A stretch of DNA of 64,000 nucleotides from Gemmatimonas sp. (GCF_027531815.1 NZ_JAPZSK010000010.1:62001-126000), one strand, 5' to 3'; positions 22,134 through 33,606 are shown, counted from the stretch's first letter. Program-made: numbers and translations. The notes: generated by a model not told the origin, from the sequence alone.

Positions 22134-23246
22134 TCACCCTCGACGATTTCTCAGCGCCGTGAGAAACTGGTCGAACAGCGGAACCGCATCGTGAGGCCCC
22201 GGCGCTGCCTCGGGGTGATACTGGACGGCGAACACGGGAAGGCGCCGATGCTTGAGCCCCTCCACCGTCCCGTCATTCAGGTTGATATGCGTGACCGCCA
22301 GATCCGGAGCCCCTTCGACCCCGTCGGGGGAGCCGACCACGGCAAACCCGTGGTTCTGGGAGGTGATGAGCACCTGACCGGTTTCCAGATCCTTGACCGG
22401 CTGATTCCCACCCCGATGTCCGAACGGCATTTTGGCGGTACGCCCGCCAAAGCTGATGCCGAGCAGCTGATGGCCCAGGCAAATGCCGAACATGGGGACG
22501 CGCTGGTCCGCGATCTCCCTGATCGCCGCGGGGGCGTAGGTCACCGCCTCCGGGTCGCCGGGACCATTGGAAAGGAAGACCCCGTCGGGGTTCATGGCGA
22601 GCACATCGTTGGCCGGCATGTCCGAGGGCACGACGGTCACCCGAATGCCGTGCGCATCGAAGAGGCGCAGGATGTTGCGCTTGATACCGTAGTCGTACGC
22701 CACGACGTGGTACGGCGCGTCCGCCTGGCCCCATTCGTACGGCTCGCGCGTGGACACCACCGAGGCGAGATCGAGTCCGGCCATGCTTGGACACGCGTCG
22801 AGCGCAGCCAGTGCGTCCTTGCCGGGTGTCTCCCCGGCGCCGATCACCCCGCGCATCACGCCAACGCTGCGCAGATGCTTGGTCAGCCGACGCGTGTCGA
22901 CTTCGGTCAGCACGGGCACCGCAGCGGCGCCCAGCCACTCAGGCAGGCTGCCGGTAGCGCGCCAGTTGGAGTACGTGGGCGACAACTCACGGCAGATCAC
23001 GCCGGCAACCTGCGGACGCGCCGACTCGGGGTCTTCGGTATTGATACCGTAGTTCCCAATCTGCGGCGCGGTCATGACGACGATCTGCCCCCGGAAGGAC
23101 GGATCGGAGAACGTCTCCTGATAGCCGGTCATGTTGGTCGTGAAGACGACCTCCGCAACCGTCGGCTCGGCGGGCCCCACGAGTCGGCCGTGAAAAAGGG
23201 TTCCGTCCTCGAGGAGGAGGAACCCCTTCTGCGACAGCGTAGCCAC
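22134..23246 (-). CDS. carA: Carbamoyl-phosphate synthase small subunit
   Basis: This 370-residue glutamine amidotransferase subunit feeds ammonia to CarB for pyrimidine and arginine synthesis. The N-terminal domain covers residues 1 to about 150. The class-I glutaminase follows, with nucleophile Cys256 in [10 protein letters not shown] and the His-Pro-Glu of VQYHPEA. The start is a GTG at 23246, six bases after the secG stop. carB is not next to it: the HU gene follows on the same strand. Confidence 0.96.
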   Translation of the reverse strand: MATLSQKGFLLLEDGTLFHGRLVGPAEPTVAEVVFTTNMTGYQETFSDPSFRGQIVVMTAPQIGNYGINTEDPESARPQVAGVICRELSPTYSNWRATGSLPEWLGAAAVPVLTEVDTRRLTKHLRSVGVMRGVIGAGETPGKDALAALDACPSMAGLDLASVVSTREPYEWGQADAPYHVVAYDYGIKRNILRLFDAHGIRVTVVPSDMPANDVLAMNPDGVFLSNGPGDPEAVTYAPAAIREIADQRVPMFGICLGHQLLGISFGGRTAKMPFGHRGGNQPVKDLETGQVLITSQNHGFAVVGSPDGVEGAPDLAVTHINLNDGTVEGLKHRRLPVFAVQYHPEAAPGPHDAVPLFDQFLTALRNRRG

Positions 23247-23252
23247 CTCGGC

Positions 23253-23648
23253 TTACTTGCTGCTGTCAGGCGAGGCGGGCGCGGCCGGTGTGGCCGGTGC
23301 CGCCTGCTGGGTCAGCGGCGCTGCTGGTGCGGCGGTGCGATTGCCACCCGCTGGCGCAGCGGGCGCCGCCGCCGGCGCGGCGAGCTTGTCGAGCACCGAC
23401 TTGGGTGCCGCCGAGCGGCTCGACATGATCTGCAGGATGAACGCGAGGCCAAGGAAGATGCCCCCGCACCACCACGACGCCTTGGTGAGCAGGTTGCCCG
23501 CCTGACGTGTCCCGATGAGCGAATCCGACGAGGAGCTCGCTCCACCAAAGCTGGCAGCCAGACCGCCCCCCTTGCCCGACTGGAGGAGGACCGCCACGGC
23601 GAGCACGACGGCGTCGAGGATGAGCAGGATCAGCAGAAACGTGTACAT
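23253..23648 (-). CDS. secG: Preprotein translocase subunit SecG
   Basis: This 131-residue membrane protein has two helices, residues 1-22 and about 55-75. The SecG signature LLQSGKGGGLAASFGG lies between them. After the second helix comes a 50-residue Ala/Pro-rich cytoplasmic tail that makes it longer than the usual 75-110 residues. SecG assists SecYE during export. The gene lies between tpiA and carA, a common place for secG. Confidence 0.93.
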   Translation of the reverse strand: MYTFLLILLILDAVVLAVAVLLQSGKGGGLAASFGGASSSSDSLIGTRQAGNLLTKASWWCGGIFLGLAFILQIMSSRSAAPKSVLDKLAAPAAAPAAPAGGNRTAAPAAPLTQQAAPATPAAPASPDSSK

Positions 23649-23741
23649 GTCGCGGAGCCGGAGTTCCGGTACGAATGACCGAGAGATGGAGCAGCGGGGA
23701 ATCCGCTGCAGCCTCGTAAAATCGCCGAGTCGCGCGGCCGG

Positions 23742-23770
23742 GGCAAGTGCTTTCGCCGTCAGCGCTTGCC
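23742..23770 (-). terminator. Hairpin between tpiA and secG
   Basis: A 10-base inverted repeat (GGCAAGCGCT / AGTGCTTGCC on the minus strand, with a wobble pair) with a 9-base loop begins 33 bases after the tpiA stop. A smaller perfect 7-base repeat lies at 23691-23709. No U-tract follows either, so they may only attenuate or stabilise the transcript. Confidence 0.4.
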
Positions 23771-23802
23771 CTGCCGCTCACGCGATGCGCACCGGAGCCC
23801 CC

Positions 23803-24558
23803 TCAGGCGCGCACGATGCTCGCCCAGCTGTCAGCGTCGAGCGAGGCACCGCCCACCAGCAAGCCGTCCACATCGGGGGCCGCGAGCAGCTGGGAGGCAT
23901 TGCCGCGGTTGACCGACCCGCCGTAGAGAATGGGGATCCCTGCCGCAGCCTTGTCGCCGACACGAGAGACGAGTGCTCGACGTAGCACCCCGTGAATCTC
24001 GGACGCGTCGGCAGGCGTCGCAGTACGTCCCGTGCCGATGGCCCAGACGGGCTCGTAGGCCAGCATGATGCCCGCAACCTGCCCGTCTTCCAACCCAGCC
24101 AGGCCAGCCGCCAACTGCCGCTCCACCACCTCGCCGGTGCGCCCCGCCTCGCGTTCCTCAAGCGTCTCCCCCACGCACAGCATCGGGGTAAGGCGAGCCT
24201 GGGCGACCAGTGCCATCTTCTTGGTGGTGTGCGCATCGCTCTCGCCGAACACGTGCCGGCGTTCGGAATGCCCGACCAGTACGACTCGCGCGCCGATGTC
24301 GCGCGCCATCAGGACGGAATTCTCTCCGGTGAAGGCCCCCTGCGCCTCGCCGTGCACGTTCTGCACCCCGACCCAGATCTCAGGGCGGTCCTTCAGCCCC
24401 TCGATGACGGTGCCCACGGTCAAGGCCGACGGGAAGAAGACCAGCGTTCGCTCGTTGAGCTTGGGCACCTGCGCGAGAAACCGTTGCAGGAAGGCGCGGG
24501 CGTCGTTGGGGGTGTGATTGAGCTTCCAGTTGGCCGCGAGGACCGGCTTGCGATGCAT
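23803..24558 (-). CDS. tpiA: Triose-phosphate isomerase
   Basis: This 251-residue glycolytic enzyme interconverts dihydroxyacetone phosphate and glyceraldehyde 3-phosphate. Catalytic residues are visible: Lys in AANWKLN, His in VGHSERR and Glu in [10 protein letters not shown]. The phosphate-binding GGSVNRGNA and GLLVGGASL segments follow. Length is normal. It is 27 bases downstream of pgk, with gap before that, so gap, pgk and tpiA are in pathway-related order. Confidence 0.97.
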   Translation of the reverse strand: MHRKPVLAANWKLNHTPNDARAFLQRFLAQVPKLNERTLVFFPSALTVGTVIEGLKDRPEIWVGVQNVHGEAQGAFTGENSVLMARDIGARVVLVGHSERRHVFGESDAHTTKKMALVAQARLTPMLCVGETLEEREAGRTGEVVERQLAAGLAGLEDGQVAGIMLAYEPVWAIGTGRTATPADASEIHGVLRRALVSRVGDKAAAGIPILYGGSVNRGNASQLLAAPDVDGLLVGGASLDADSWASIVRA

Positions 24559-24585
24559 GAATGAATCCGGGAGAAAGAACGGCGG

Positions 24586-25782
24586 TCAGCGCGCGTCGAG
24601 CGCGCTGACACCGGGAAGGTCCTTGCCTTCGAGGAATTCCAGCGACGCACCGCCGCCGGTTGAAACGTGGCTCATTTGCGAGTCCAAACCCGCGTCCGCC
24701 ACCGCCGCCGCGCTATCGCCGCCGCCAATGATCGTGGTGGCCCCCTGCGCCGTGGCCCTGGCCATGGCTTCGGCAACGGCCCGGGTTCCGGCATCGAATG
24801 GTGGCTTCTCGAAGACCCCCATGGGGCCGTTCCAGAGCACGGTGCGCGCCCCTTCCACGAGCGCACAGTACTGGGCCACGCTCTTCGGGCCGATATCGAA
24901 CATGGCCTGACCGACGGGGATGGCGTCACGATCTACGGCGCTGGCCTGCGCGCCCGCGTCCATGGACGGCGCAATCGTGGCGTCCTCCGGCAGCACCAGC
25001 TTGTCGCCGGCGCGCGCCAGCAGCTCCTTGGCCATCTCGAGGCGATCGGGTTCCACCAGCGAGTTCCCCGTTTCGAAACCCATGGCCCGGAAGAAGGTGC
25101 AGGCCATGGCACCGCCAATGAGCAGCTTGTCCACCTTGGGCAACAGCGCCTCCACCACGTCGATCTTTCCGCTGATCTTGGAGCCGCCGAGGATGGCAAC
25201 GAACGGACGCTGTGGCGCCGCCAGCGCCCCCCCCAGATAGGCCAGCTCCTTCTCCATCAGCAGCCCTGCCACGGCCGGACGACAGAACTTGGCCACTCCC
25301 GCCGTGCTCGCATGGGCGCGGTGTGCCGCGCCAAAGGCGTCGTTCACATAGAAATCGCCCAGCTGGGCCAGCTGGTACGACAACGCTTCGTCGTTCTGCT
25401 CCTCGCCGACGAGGAACCGCGTGTTCTCGAGCAGCAGCACTTCGCCGGCCGCCAGATTCTGCGTGGCTTTCACGGCACGCTCACCGACGGTCACGTCGAG
25501 GAAGTGCACGGGACGCGGCAGCAGCTCGGCCAGCCGCGTGGCCACTGGCGCCAGCGTATAGCGGGGGTCGGGCGCCCCCTTGGGGCGGCCGAAGTGCGCC
25601 ATCAGAACAACACGGGCCCCACCATCGAGCAGCGTGGTGATCGTCGGCAGGGCGGCCACGATGCGCGTGTCGTCGGCGACGGTGCCGGCCTCGTCGAGCG
25701 GCACGTTGAAGTCCACGCGCACGAGCGCGCGCTTCCCGTGGAGCTCGGCCGGCGACAGGTCACGAATGGTCTTGGTGCTCAT
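24586..25782 (-). CDS. pgk: Phosphoglycerate kinase
   Basis: This 398-residue glycolytic kinase makes ATP from 1,3-bisphosphoglycerate. Family stretches are [11 protein letters not shown] near the N-terminus, MAHFGRPKG, and the C-terminal GGGDSAAAV nucleotide loop. The ATG at 25782 gives the normal beginning (M-S-T-K-T-I-R-D-L), and a GTG at 25809 would add nine residues from a hairpin region. No Shine-Dalgarno is visible; the leader is pyrimidine-rich instead. Two strong hairpins separate it from gap upstream. Confidence 0.97.
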   Translation of the reverse strand: MSTKTIRDLSPAELHGKRALVRVDFNVPLDEAGTVADDTRIVAALPTITTLLDGGARVVLMAHFGRPKGAPDPRYTLAPVATRLAELLPRPVHFLDVTVGERAVKATQNLAAGEVLLLENTRFLVGEEQNDEALSYQLAQLGDFYVNDAFGAAHRAHASTAGVAKFCRPAVAGLLMEKELAYLGGALAAPQRPFVAILGGSKISGKIDVVEALLPKVDKLLIGGAMACTFFRAMGFETGNSLVEPDRLEMAKELLARAGDKLVLPEDATIAPSMDAGAQASAVDRDAIPVGQAMFDIGPKSVAQYCALVEGARTVLWNGPMGVFEKPPFDAGTRAVAEAMARATAQGATTIIGGGDSAAAVADAGLDSQMSHVSTGGGASLEFLEGKDLPGVSALDAR

Positions 25783-25806
25783 CGGAAGTCGAAAGGAGGA
25801 CAACGG

Positions 25807-25853
25807 CACGGAGGCCGCAGAGTGCCCATCGGGTAAACTCTGCGGCCTCCGTG
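25807..25853 (-). terminator. Long perfect hairpin between gap and pgk
   Basis: A 17-base inverted repeat with no mismatch (CACGGAGGCCGCAGAGT and its complement) encloses a 13-base loop. It lies 24 bases upstream of the pgk ATG and about 50 bases after the gap stop. It may end the gap transcript or, given its place, control readthrough into pgk. No long U-tract follows. Confidence 0.55.
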
Positions 25854-25857
25854 ACTC

Positions 25858-25893
25858 CGCGTCCTCCGCGCCAGCGCTGACGCAGAGGACGCG
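25858..25893 (-). terminator. Second hairpin after gap
   Basis: A 9-base inverted repeat (CGCGTCCTC / GAGGACGCG), extended inside by further pairs after one mismatch, starts 10 bases after the gap stop. With the neighbouring hairpin at 25807-25853 it fills most of the gap-pgk space. Short CTCCGCG/CTCCGTG-type units recur in it. Confidence 0.5.
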
Positions 25894-25902
25894 ATACTGG
25901 AA

Positions 25903-27808
<1,906 letters not shown>

Positions 27809-27812
<4 letters not shown>

Positions 27813-28684
27813 GGTCGTGGCGCGCGCGCGTCCGGGCGTGGCACGCCCAACGCGTGCCACATCACGTCACGCGACGGCGGCTCGCCGAACCAGCAGGCAA
27901 ACGCGGCGGCGCCCTGCTCCACCAGCATGCGCAGCCCGTCTTCGGCGGGCAGTCCCCGCGCCTTGGCATCACGGACCCACGCGGTCCCCTCACGGCGGTA
28001 GACCAGATCGAAGACCGCCGTGTGCGCGGGGAGGGACTCCACCGGCACCGGCACGTCGTCGCTGTCGCGCATCCCCGCTGGCGTGGCATTCACCACCAGC
28101 CCCGCCTGGGCCCAAGGCACGTCGGTCATGTGCGCCAAAGCCGTGGTCCGGCCGCCGGCCAGCGCCACCAACCGTTCGGCGCGAGAGCGGGTACGCGACG
28201 CGACGAGCACCCGCGCGTCGCGCGTCAATGGCGACAGTGCCAGCGCCACCAGCACCGCCGCCGCTGCCCCGCCTGCTCCCAGCACCACCACGTCTCCGTG
28301 TACGCCGCCGCTGCACAGGGCGGCAACCGTGGCCATGACCCCATCGACGTCGGTGTTATGTCCCACCAGCGTGTCACCGTCCCACCAGAAGGTATTCACC
28401 GCGCGCGTGCGCTCCGCGGCCGCCGTGGTGTGCGCGGCGAGCGTGAACATGGCCTCCTTGTGCGGCATCGTGACATTGCCGCCCGTGCGGGCGCGCCGCA
28501 GATCATCCACCGCTGGCCCCAGCGCCGTGGAGGCCACGTCGCAACGGGTATACACGACCGCGCGCCCGGCGTGGCGCAAGGCCGCATTCTGCAACGTCGG
28601 CGACAGCGACTGCGCCACCGGTTGCCCCACGATGACCAGTGCGGACGGCGCCTCCCGTGCTCGCGGCTCGACGACCTCGCGCAT
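27809..28684 (-). CDS. aroE: Shikimate dehydrogenase
   Basis: This 291-residue enzyme reduces 3-dehydroshikimate with NADPH in the aromatic amino-acid pathway. The substrate site is seen in QSLSPTLQN (Ser-x-Ser), the catalytic Lys in TMPHKEAM and the Asp in GHNTDVDG. The nucleotide-binding VVLGAGGAAAA and the ASRTRSRAERL segment, with Arg residues that favour NADP, follow. The ATG at 28684 gives a family-like start and lies 16 bases after the phosphatase stop. Upstream in-frame sequence is a shadow of that gene. Confidence 0.94.
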
Positions 28685-28700
28685 CGTTAGCCGCGCCGGT

Positions 28701-29156
28701 TCACGAGGGACGCTGTTCGGCCACCTTCTCCACGATGGCCGCGATCTCCCGCTCCAGTTCCTCGTAGGTCGCGCGGTACACCGCGAGATCGCCACCGAAG
28801 GGGTCGCTCACAGGGTGGCCATTGCCGGCCACATAGCCGGTGAGCAGGTACGATCGCCCCGTACCCCCCAGCGCTTCCGCCCGCTCGAGATGGTGCGGCC
28901 CCATGGTCAGGATGAGGTCGGCCGATGCCACCAGCTCCGGCGACAGCTGGCGCGCCCGGTGCTCACCGAGGGTGATACCATGCTCGAGCGCCACCAGCAG
29001 GGCCCCGTCGGATGCCGGCGAACCGGGCCAGGCGCTCGTACCTGCACTGCCGATCGTCACGTCCGGCACGTTGCGCGCGGCAAACAGGCGCCGCGCGATG
29101 ACTTCGGCCATGGGGCTGCGACAGGTATTGCCGGTGCACACGAAGAGCAGATGCAT
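28701..29156 (-). CDS. ywlE: Low-molecular-weight phosphatase, YwlE-like (predicted protein-arginine phosphatase)
   Basis: This 151-residue phosphatase has the CX5R loop at the very N-terminus (Cys7, Arg13 in VCTGNTCRS) and the general acid Asp118 in SDPFGG. Thr11 in the loop is the residue that in B. subtilis YwlE gives preference for phosphoarginine over phosphotyrosine, and the numbering is identical. The start at 29156 shares a base with the tsaC stop. The tsaC-ywlE neighbourhood is also found in Bacillus, which supports the call. A phosphotyrosine role remains possible. No arginine kinase gene is in this window. Confidence 0.85.
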   Translation of the reverse strand: MHLLFVCTGNTCRSPMAEVIARRLFAARNVPDVTIGSAGTSAWPGSPASDGALLVALEHGITLGEHRARQLSPELVASADLILTMGPHHLERAEALGGTGRSYLLTGYVAGNGHPVSDPFGGDLAVYRATYEELEREIAAIVEKVAEQRPS

Positions 29157-29839
29157 CAGGTATCTCCCACCAGATCGGGGACGATGGCGCGCAGCACCGG
29201 TGCCGACAGGACACCGGGTCGAATGACACGTGGCCGCCGTCCGGTGCAGTCCACGACCGTGGACGGCGCGGACGGGACCAGCCGACCACCGTCCAGCACA
29301 TGCAGCAGTCCCGCCCGAATCTCCTCGGGCCACTGCGCGGTGATCTCGGACGCTGCCATGGCCGGCGGGACCCCCGGTCGGTTGGCACTCGTACTGGTGA
29401 TCGGTTCACCATAGAAACGCAGCAGACGCTGCAGACCGACATGCGGCGTGAAGCGGACTGCGACGCCGCCTTCGGGACCGCGCAGACGCGGCGGAACCCT
29501 GCCATCGCCACCAGGGAGTACCAGGGTGAGCGGACCGGGCCAGAAGCGCGCGGCAAGGTGCGCCGCATACGGTGGCAGGTGGAGGTCGAGCCGATTCACC
29601 TGCTGGGGATCGCCAATGAGCAGCAGAAACGGCTTTCCAGGCGGACGCCCCTTCATGCGAACGAGCGCGTCGATGGAGCCCTGATCGACCGCCGTCCCGA
29701 ACCCGTAGACCGTTTCCGTGGGATACGCCAGCACACGCTGCTCGGCGAGGTGCGCAACGATGCCACGCAGCGCGCCGTCGATCTCGGCCGGAGACCAGAA
29801 CGGCACGGTCATCTCGCTGCGATCGGTCCACGACATCAC
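29156..29839 (-). CDS. tsaC: L-threonylcarbamoyladenylate synthase (Sua5/YrdC/TsaC family)
   Basis: This 227-residue protein makes threonylcarbamoyl-AMP for the t6A37 modification of tRNAs that read ANN codons. The YrdC-fold markers LAYPTETVYGFG, MKGRPPGKPFLLLI, FWPGPLTLVL and the ITSTSANRPGVPP segment are present. It has the YrdC domain only, without the C-terminal Sua5 domain. ATG codons at 29839 and 29836 are both possible. The first overlaps the ispD stop by four bases. Confidence 0.95.
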   Translation of the reverse strand: MMSWTDRSEMTVPFWSPAEIDGALRGIVAHLAEQRVLAYPTETVYGFGTAVDQGSIDALVRMKGRPPGKPFLLLIGDPQQVNRLDLHLPPYAAHLAARFWPGPLTLVLPGGDGRVPPRLRGPEGGVAVRFTPHVGLQRLLRFYGEPITSTSANRPGVPPAMAASEITAQWPEEIRAGLLHVLDGGRLVPSAPSTVVDCTGRRPRVIRPGVLSAPVLRAIVPDLVGDT

Positions 29840-30621
29840 GGTTCGTCCGCGAGCAGGCTGAGCGCGTCGGCGCGAGCGAAGTCGGCCTCTTCCGTGATCT
29901 TCATGCCCCGTTCGCTCCCCCGCACCACCACCACCTCGAAGCCGAGCCGCTCGCAGAGCGCCGCGTCATCGGTCGCGCCAATGCCATCACGCCGCGCGGC
30001 GACATGTGCCTGCTCCAGCATCTCCCGGGGAAAGGCCTGCGGTGTCTGGGCCCGCCAGAGGCGCGCCCGATCGACGGTGCGCACAATGCGCCCCTGCTCG
30101 TCCACTTCCTTGAGCGTGTCCACCACGGGGAGCGCCGCGATGGCCCCGCGCCCGAGCCGCGCCTCGGCAATGACGCGGTCGATCGTGGCATCGGTGATCA
30201 AGGGACGGGCCGCATCGTGCACGACCGCAATGGCGATCTCCTCAGGGAGATCCTCGAGACCGTTCACGACGCTCTCGTGCCGCTCGCGCCCGCCCACCGA
30301 GACCAGCAGCCGGTCCACATCGCACTGAAACAGCCAGGGCGGCGGATCGGCAGCGTACGCTTTCGGGAGGACGACCACCACCACGCCCACGTCCGGGCGC
30401 GCCATGAATGCCTGTACACTGTGCAGCAGCGCTGGCTTGCCCGACACCCACCGGAACTGCTTGAGTTCGGTGCTGCCGGTTCGCGAACCGGATCCGCCCG
30501 CGACAATGACCACGCCGACATCGCGCGCCACTCCCCTATCCTTGGTCGTCACTTCACCGCGCGAGGCGATGACCGGCGGCGGAATGACGCGACGCGGTGG
30601 CGGCAGTTCGGTATCGCTCAT
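29836..30621 (-). CDS. ispD: 2-C-methyl-D-erythritol 4-phosphate cytidylyltransferase
   Basis: This 261-residue enzyme of the MEP isoprenoid pathway joins CTP to methylerythritol phosphate. The nucleotide-binding VIVAGGSGSRTG with a following LKQF, the VHDAARPL segment and the C-terminal DDAALCERLG and RGSERGMKIT segments are typical. About 30 Pro/Arg-rich residues precede the catalytic domain. The start at 30621 (M-S-D-T-E-L-P) is preferred over an upstream open frame that has no family match. 55 bases separate it from radA. Confidence 0.93.
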   Translation of the reverse strand: MSDTELPPPRRVIPPPVIASRGEVTTKDRGVARDVGVVIVAGGSGSRTGSTELKQFRWVSGKPALLHSVQAFMARPDVGVVVVVLPKAYAADPPPWLFQCDVDRLLVSVGGRERHESVVNGLEDLPEEIAIAVVHDAARPLITDATIDRVIAEARLGRGAIAALPVVDTLKEVDEQGRIVRTVDRARLWRAQTPQAFPREMLEQAHVAARRDGIGATDDAALCERLGFEVVVVRGSERGMKITEEADFARADALSLLADEP

Positions 30622-30676
30622 GCAGGACCGAGGGAAAGGCGGTGAAGGATCGGGTACGGCCGCAAGCGCGTGGGGG

Positions 30677-32074
30677 TCATGCCGCGTCCTTGCCCACCGT
30701 GCGTTGCAGCACGTCGGAGAGCGTGCGCACGCCAATGAGCTGCATGTCGCCCGGTGCACGGCGCGGCACGGCACGGTCCGACAGGTATGCCGTGGTCATC
30801 CCCAGCTTGGCGGCCTCGGTGAGGCGGCGTTCGGCCTGCGACACGGGGCGTACCTCGCCCCCCAGCCCCAGCTCGCCGAGAAAGATGGCCTGCGCGGGCA
30901 GTGGCCGGTCCACGACGCTGGACGCGAGCGCCGCTGCGATGGCCAGGTCCACGCCGGGCTCCTGCACCCGCATGCCGCCCACGATGTTGCAGAAGACATC
31001 GAGCTGTGCGCAGGAGATGCCGCCGCGTTTGTCGAGCACCGCCAGCAGCAGCGCGAGGCGTCGTGAATCGATACCGTTGGCCACGCGCTGCGGCGTGCCG
31101 AAGCCGGCGCGCGCGGCCAGTGCCTGCACCTCCACGAGCACGGGGCGCGTGCCTTCCATGAGGGCGCAGACGGCACTGCCGCTGGCCACGTCACGACGAT
31201 CCCCCAGGAACAGGGCCGACGGATTCTCCACCGGCACGAGCCCGCTGCCCACCATGCGGAAGACGCCGATTTCGTCGACACTGCCGAAGCGGTTCTTCGT
31301 GGCGCGCAGGACGCGATGATCGAGCGTGCCGTCGCCCTCGAAGTACAGCACCGTATCCACGATGTGCTCGAGCGTTTTCGGCCCGGCAATGCCGCCACCC
31401 TTCGTCACGTGCCCGATGACGAACACCGTGGTGTTGGTGTCCTTGGCGAACCGCATGAGTCGCGCCGCGCATTCGCGCACCTGCCCCACGTTGCCCGGTG
31501 CACCTTCCAGCAGTTCGGTGTGCACCGTCTGAATGGAGTCCACGATCACGCAGCGCACCGCGCGTCCATCGGCAGCCGGCTGCGCGGCCGTCGCCAGGAT
31601 GGTTTCCAACGACGTTTCCGTCAGCAACGAGACACTGCTCGCATCCTCCGCCAGGCGATCGGCGCGGAGCCGCACCTGCAGCGCGCTCTCTTCTCCGGAG
31701 ACGTACAACGTGGGATGCCCCGCGCCCTGCAACCGGGCCGCCACCTGCAGCAGCAGCGTGCTCTTGCCGATGCCCGGTTCCCCGCCCACGAGCACCATGC
31801 TGCCGGGCACGATGCCGCCACCCAGCACGAAGTCGAATTCGTCGAGCCCCGTACGATACCGCGGTGTGTCCGCCGTCGTGACCCGACCGAGCGCCACCGT
31901 GCTGCCGGCGACGCCCGCCGATTGGCGGGCCTGTGTCCGCTTGCTCGTGGGGACCGTGGCCACGACTTCCTCGGCCAGCGTGTTCCATGCCCCGCACGAG
32001 TCGCAACGCCCCGCCCACTTGGGGAACTGCGCCCCGCACTCGGTGCAGGCGTACACGGTCTTCGCCTTCGCCAT
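30677..32074 (-). CDS. radA: DNA repair protein RadA
   Basis: This 465-residue RecA-like ATPase promotes branch migration in recombinational repair. It has an N-terminal zinc finger (CTECGAQFPKWAGRCDSCG, residues 10-28), the Walker A loop GGEPGIGKSTLLLQ, the RadA-specific KNRFG in ATKNRFGSVDE, and a C-terminal Lon-protease-like domain. Its ATG shares a base with the dnaB stop, so the replicative helicase and RadA are co-translated. Length is normal. Confidence 0.97.
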   Translation of the reverse strand: MAKAKTVYACTECGAQFPKWAGRCDSCGAWNTLAEEVVATVPTSKRTQARQSAGVAGSTVALGRVTTADTPRYRTGLDEFDFVLGGGIVPGSMVLVGGEPGIGKSTLLLQVAARLQGAGHPTLYVSGEESALQVRLRADRLAEDASSVSLLTETSLETILATAAQPAADGRAVRCVIVDSIQTVHTELLEGAPGNVGQVRECAARLMRFAKDTNTTVFVIGHVTKGGGIAGPKTLEHIVDTVLYFEGDGTLDHRVLRATKNRFGSVDEIGVFRMVGSGLVPVENPSALFLGDRRDVASGSAVCALMEGTRPVLVEVQALAARAGFGTPQRVANGIDSRRLALLLAVLDKRGGISCAQLDVFCNIVGGMRVQEPGVDLAIAAALASSVVDRPLPAQAIFLGELGLGGEVRPVSQAERRLTEAAKLGMTTAYLSDRAVPRRAPGDMQLIGVRTLSDVLQRTVGKDAA

Positions 32075-33600
32075 CAGAACGGCGTACCCCCGAAGTCGTC
32101 GTCGCCGCCCTTCACCAGCTTGGGCCCACCGAAGCCTCCGCCACCATACCCGCCGCCCCCGTATTCCGGCGGCGGCTGTCGGGGTGAGAAGTTGTCGAAC
32201 CGGGTGTATTGCTTATGGTAGAACAGCCGGGCGCTCCCGATCGGACCATTGCGCTGCTTGCCGATGATGATCTCCGCGCGTCCCTCGATGCTCGGATCCT
32301 TGAGGCGACCATTCTCGTCTCGCTCGGCATACACTTCCTGCCGGAAGATGAACATGATCACGTCGGCGTCCTGTTCGATGGCGCCCGACTCACGCAGGTC
32401 GGAGAGCTGCGGGCGTCCCTTGTCGTCGCCGGTGCGCTGTTCGGGGGCACGCGAGAGCTGGGACAGCGCCACCACCGGTACGCTGAGCTCCTTCGCGAGC
32501 GCCTTGAGGCCGCGCGAGATCTGCGACACTTCCTGCTGCCGGTTCTCCACGCCCGCCGGCCCCGTCATGAGCTGCAGGTAGTCCACGATGATGAGGCCGA
32601 GATCGTGCTCGGCCTTGAGCCGGCGCGCCTTGGCGCGCATGTCGAGCAGGGTAATGCCGGGGGTGTCGTCGATGTAGATGGGCGCATGACTCAGGATACC
32701 CGCAGCCTGAGCCAGACGTGGCATCGATTCGTCGAGCGCCCTCCCACCTTTACGCAGCGCCTGGGCGTCAATGAGTGCCTCCGCCGCCAGCATACGCTGG
32801 ACCAGCGACTCCTTGCTCATTTCGAGCGAAAAGAACGCCACCGGGACCTTGGCGGTGATCGCGGCGTGCTGCGCAATGTTGAGCGTGAAGGCCGTCTTGC
32901 CCATGGACGGACGGGCGGCCACGATCACGAGATCGGCTGGCTGGAGCCCCGAGGTCATGTGGTCGAGTTCCACGAACCCCGTGGGTACGCCGGTGACCGC
33001 CTGATCGCGTTGTGCGAGCAGTTCGAGCTTCTCCATGGCGGGCCAGAGCAGCTCCTTGATGCGGGCGAAGCCCCCCTTTTCCTTGCTCTGGCCAAGAGAG
33101 AAGATGCGCGACTCGGCGTTGTCGAGCAGATCACCGGCGGTGATGCGCCCTTCGAACGCCTCCTGCACAATCTCGGTGCTCACTTCGATGAGCCGGCGCA
33201 GCAACGCCTTTTCCTTCACGATCTTCGCGTGATACTCCACGTTGGCGACCGTGGGCACGGCGTCGAGCAGGAAGGCCAGATACTCGCGGCCGCCGGCGTG
33301 TTCCAGCTCCCCGCGCCGTTCCAGTTCGTCAGCCAGTGTGAGCGGATCGACGACACTGCCGCGTTCGGTAATTGCCAGCATGGCCCGGAACAGCCGGCGA
33401 TGCCCCTCGCGGTAGAACATGGTGTCGTCCACGTGCTCGCCGGCGCGGAGGATCGCGTCCGCGTCGAGCAGCATGGCCCCCAGGACGGCCTGCTCGGCCT
33501 CTTCCGACCAGGGCGGTCGCCGCTCCTTGTACGGATCGCGCGACGCGGTGGCCGCCTGGACGCCGCCGTTGCTGCCGGTCGTCACGGCAAGGCTGGTCAT
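32074..33600 (-). CDS. dnaB: Replicative DNA helicase DnaB
   Basis: This 508-residue hexameric helicase unwinds DNA at the replication fork. It has the N-terminal primase-interaction domain (PPWSEEAEQAVLGAMLLD onward), a linker, and the RecA-like motor with the Walker A VAARPSMGKTAFTLN, the DYLQLM segment and the DLRESGAIEQDADVI segment. No intein is present. The C-terminus ends in a Gly-rich segment (several Gly-Gly and Gly-Tyr repeats), which is less usual. It begins six bases after the uracil-DNA glycosylase stop. Confidence 0.97.
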   Translation of the reverse strand: MTSLAVTTGSNGGVQAATASRDPYKERRPPWSEEAEQAVLGAMLLDADAILRAGEHVDDTMFYREGHRRLFRAMLAITERGSVVDPLTLADELERRGELEHAGGREYLAFLLDAVPTVANVEYHAKIVKEKALLRRLIEVSTEIVQEAFEGRITAGDLLDNAESRIFSLGQSKEKGGFARIKELLWPAMEKLELLAQRDQAVTGVPTGFVELDHMTSGLQPADLVIVAARPSMGKTAFTLNIAQHAAITAKVPVAFFSLEMSKESLVQRMLAAEALIDAQALRKGGRALDESMPRLAQAAGILSHAPIYIDDTPGITLLDMRAKARRLKAEHDLGLIIVDYLQLMTGPAGVENRQQEVSQISRGLKALAKELSVPVVALSQLSRAPEQRTGDDKGRPQLSDLRESGAIEQDADVIMFIFRQEVYAERDENGRLKDPSIEGRAEIIIGKQRNGPIGSARLFYHKQYTRFDNFSPRQPPPEYGGGGYGGGGFGGPKLVKGGDDDFGGTPF

Positions 33601-33606
33601 CTGCAG

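Noticed and set aside
20886-23678. 930-codon open frame on the plus strand
   Set aside because: It is antisense to moaE, moaD, hup, carA and secG, crosses the hup terminator and promoter candidate, has no recognisable domain, and is explained by high GC at third codon positions of the opposite genes.
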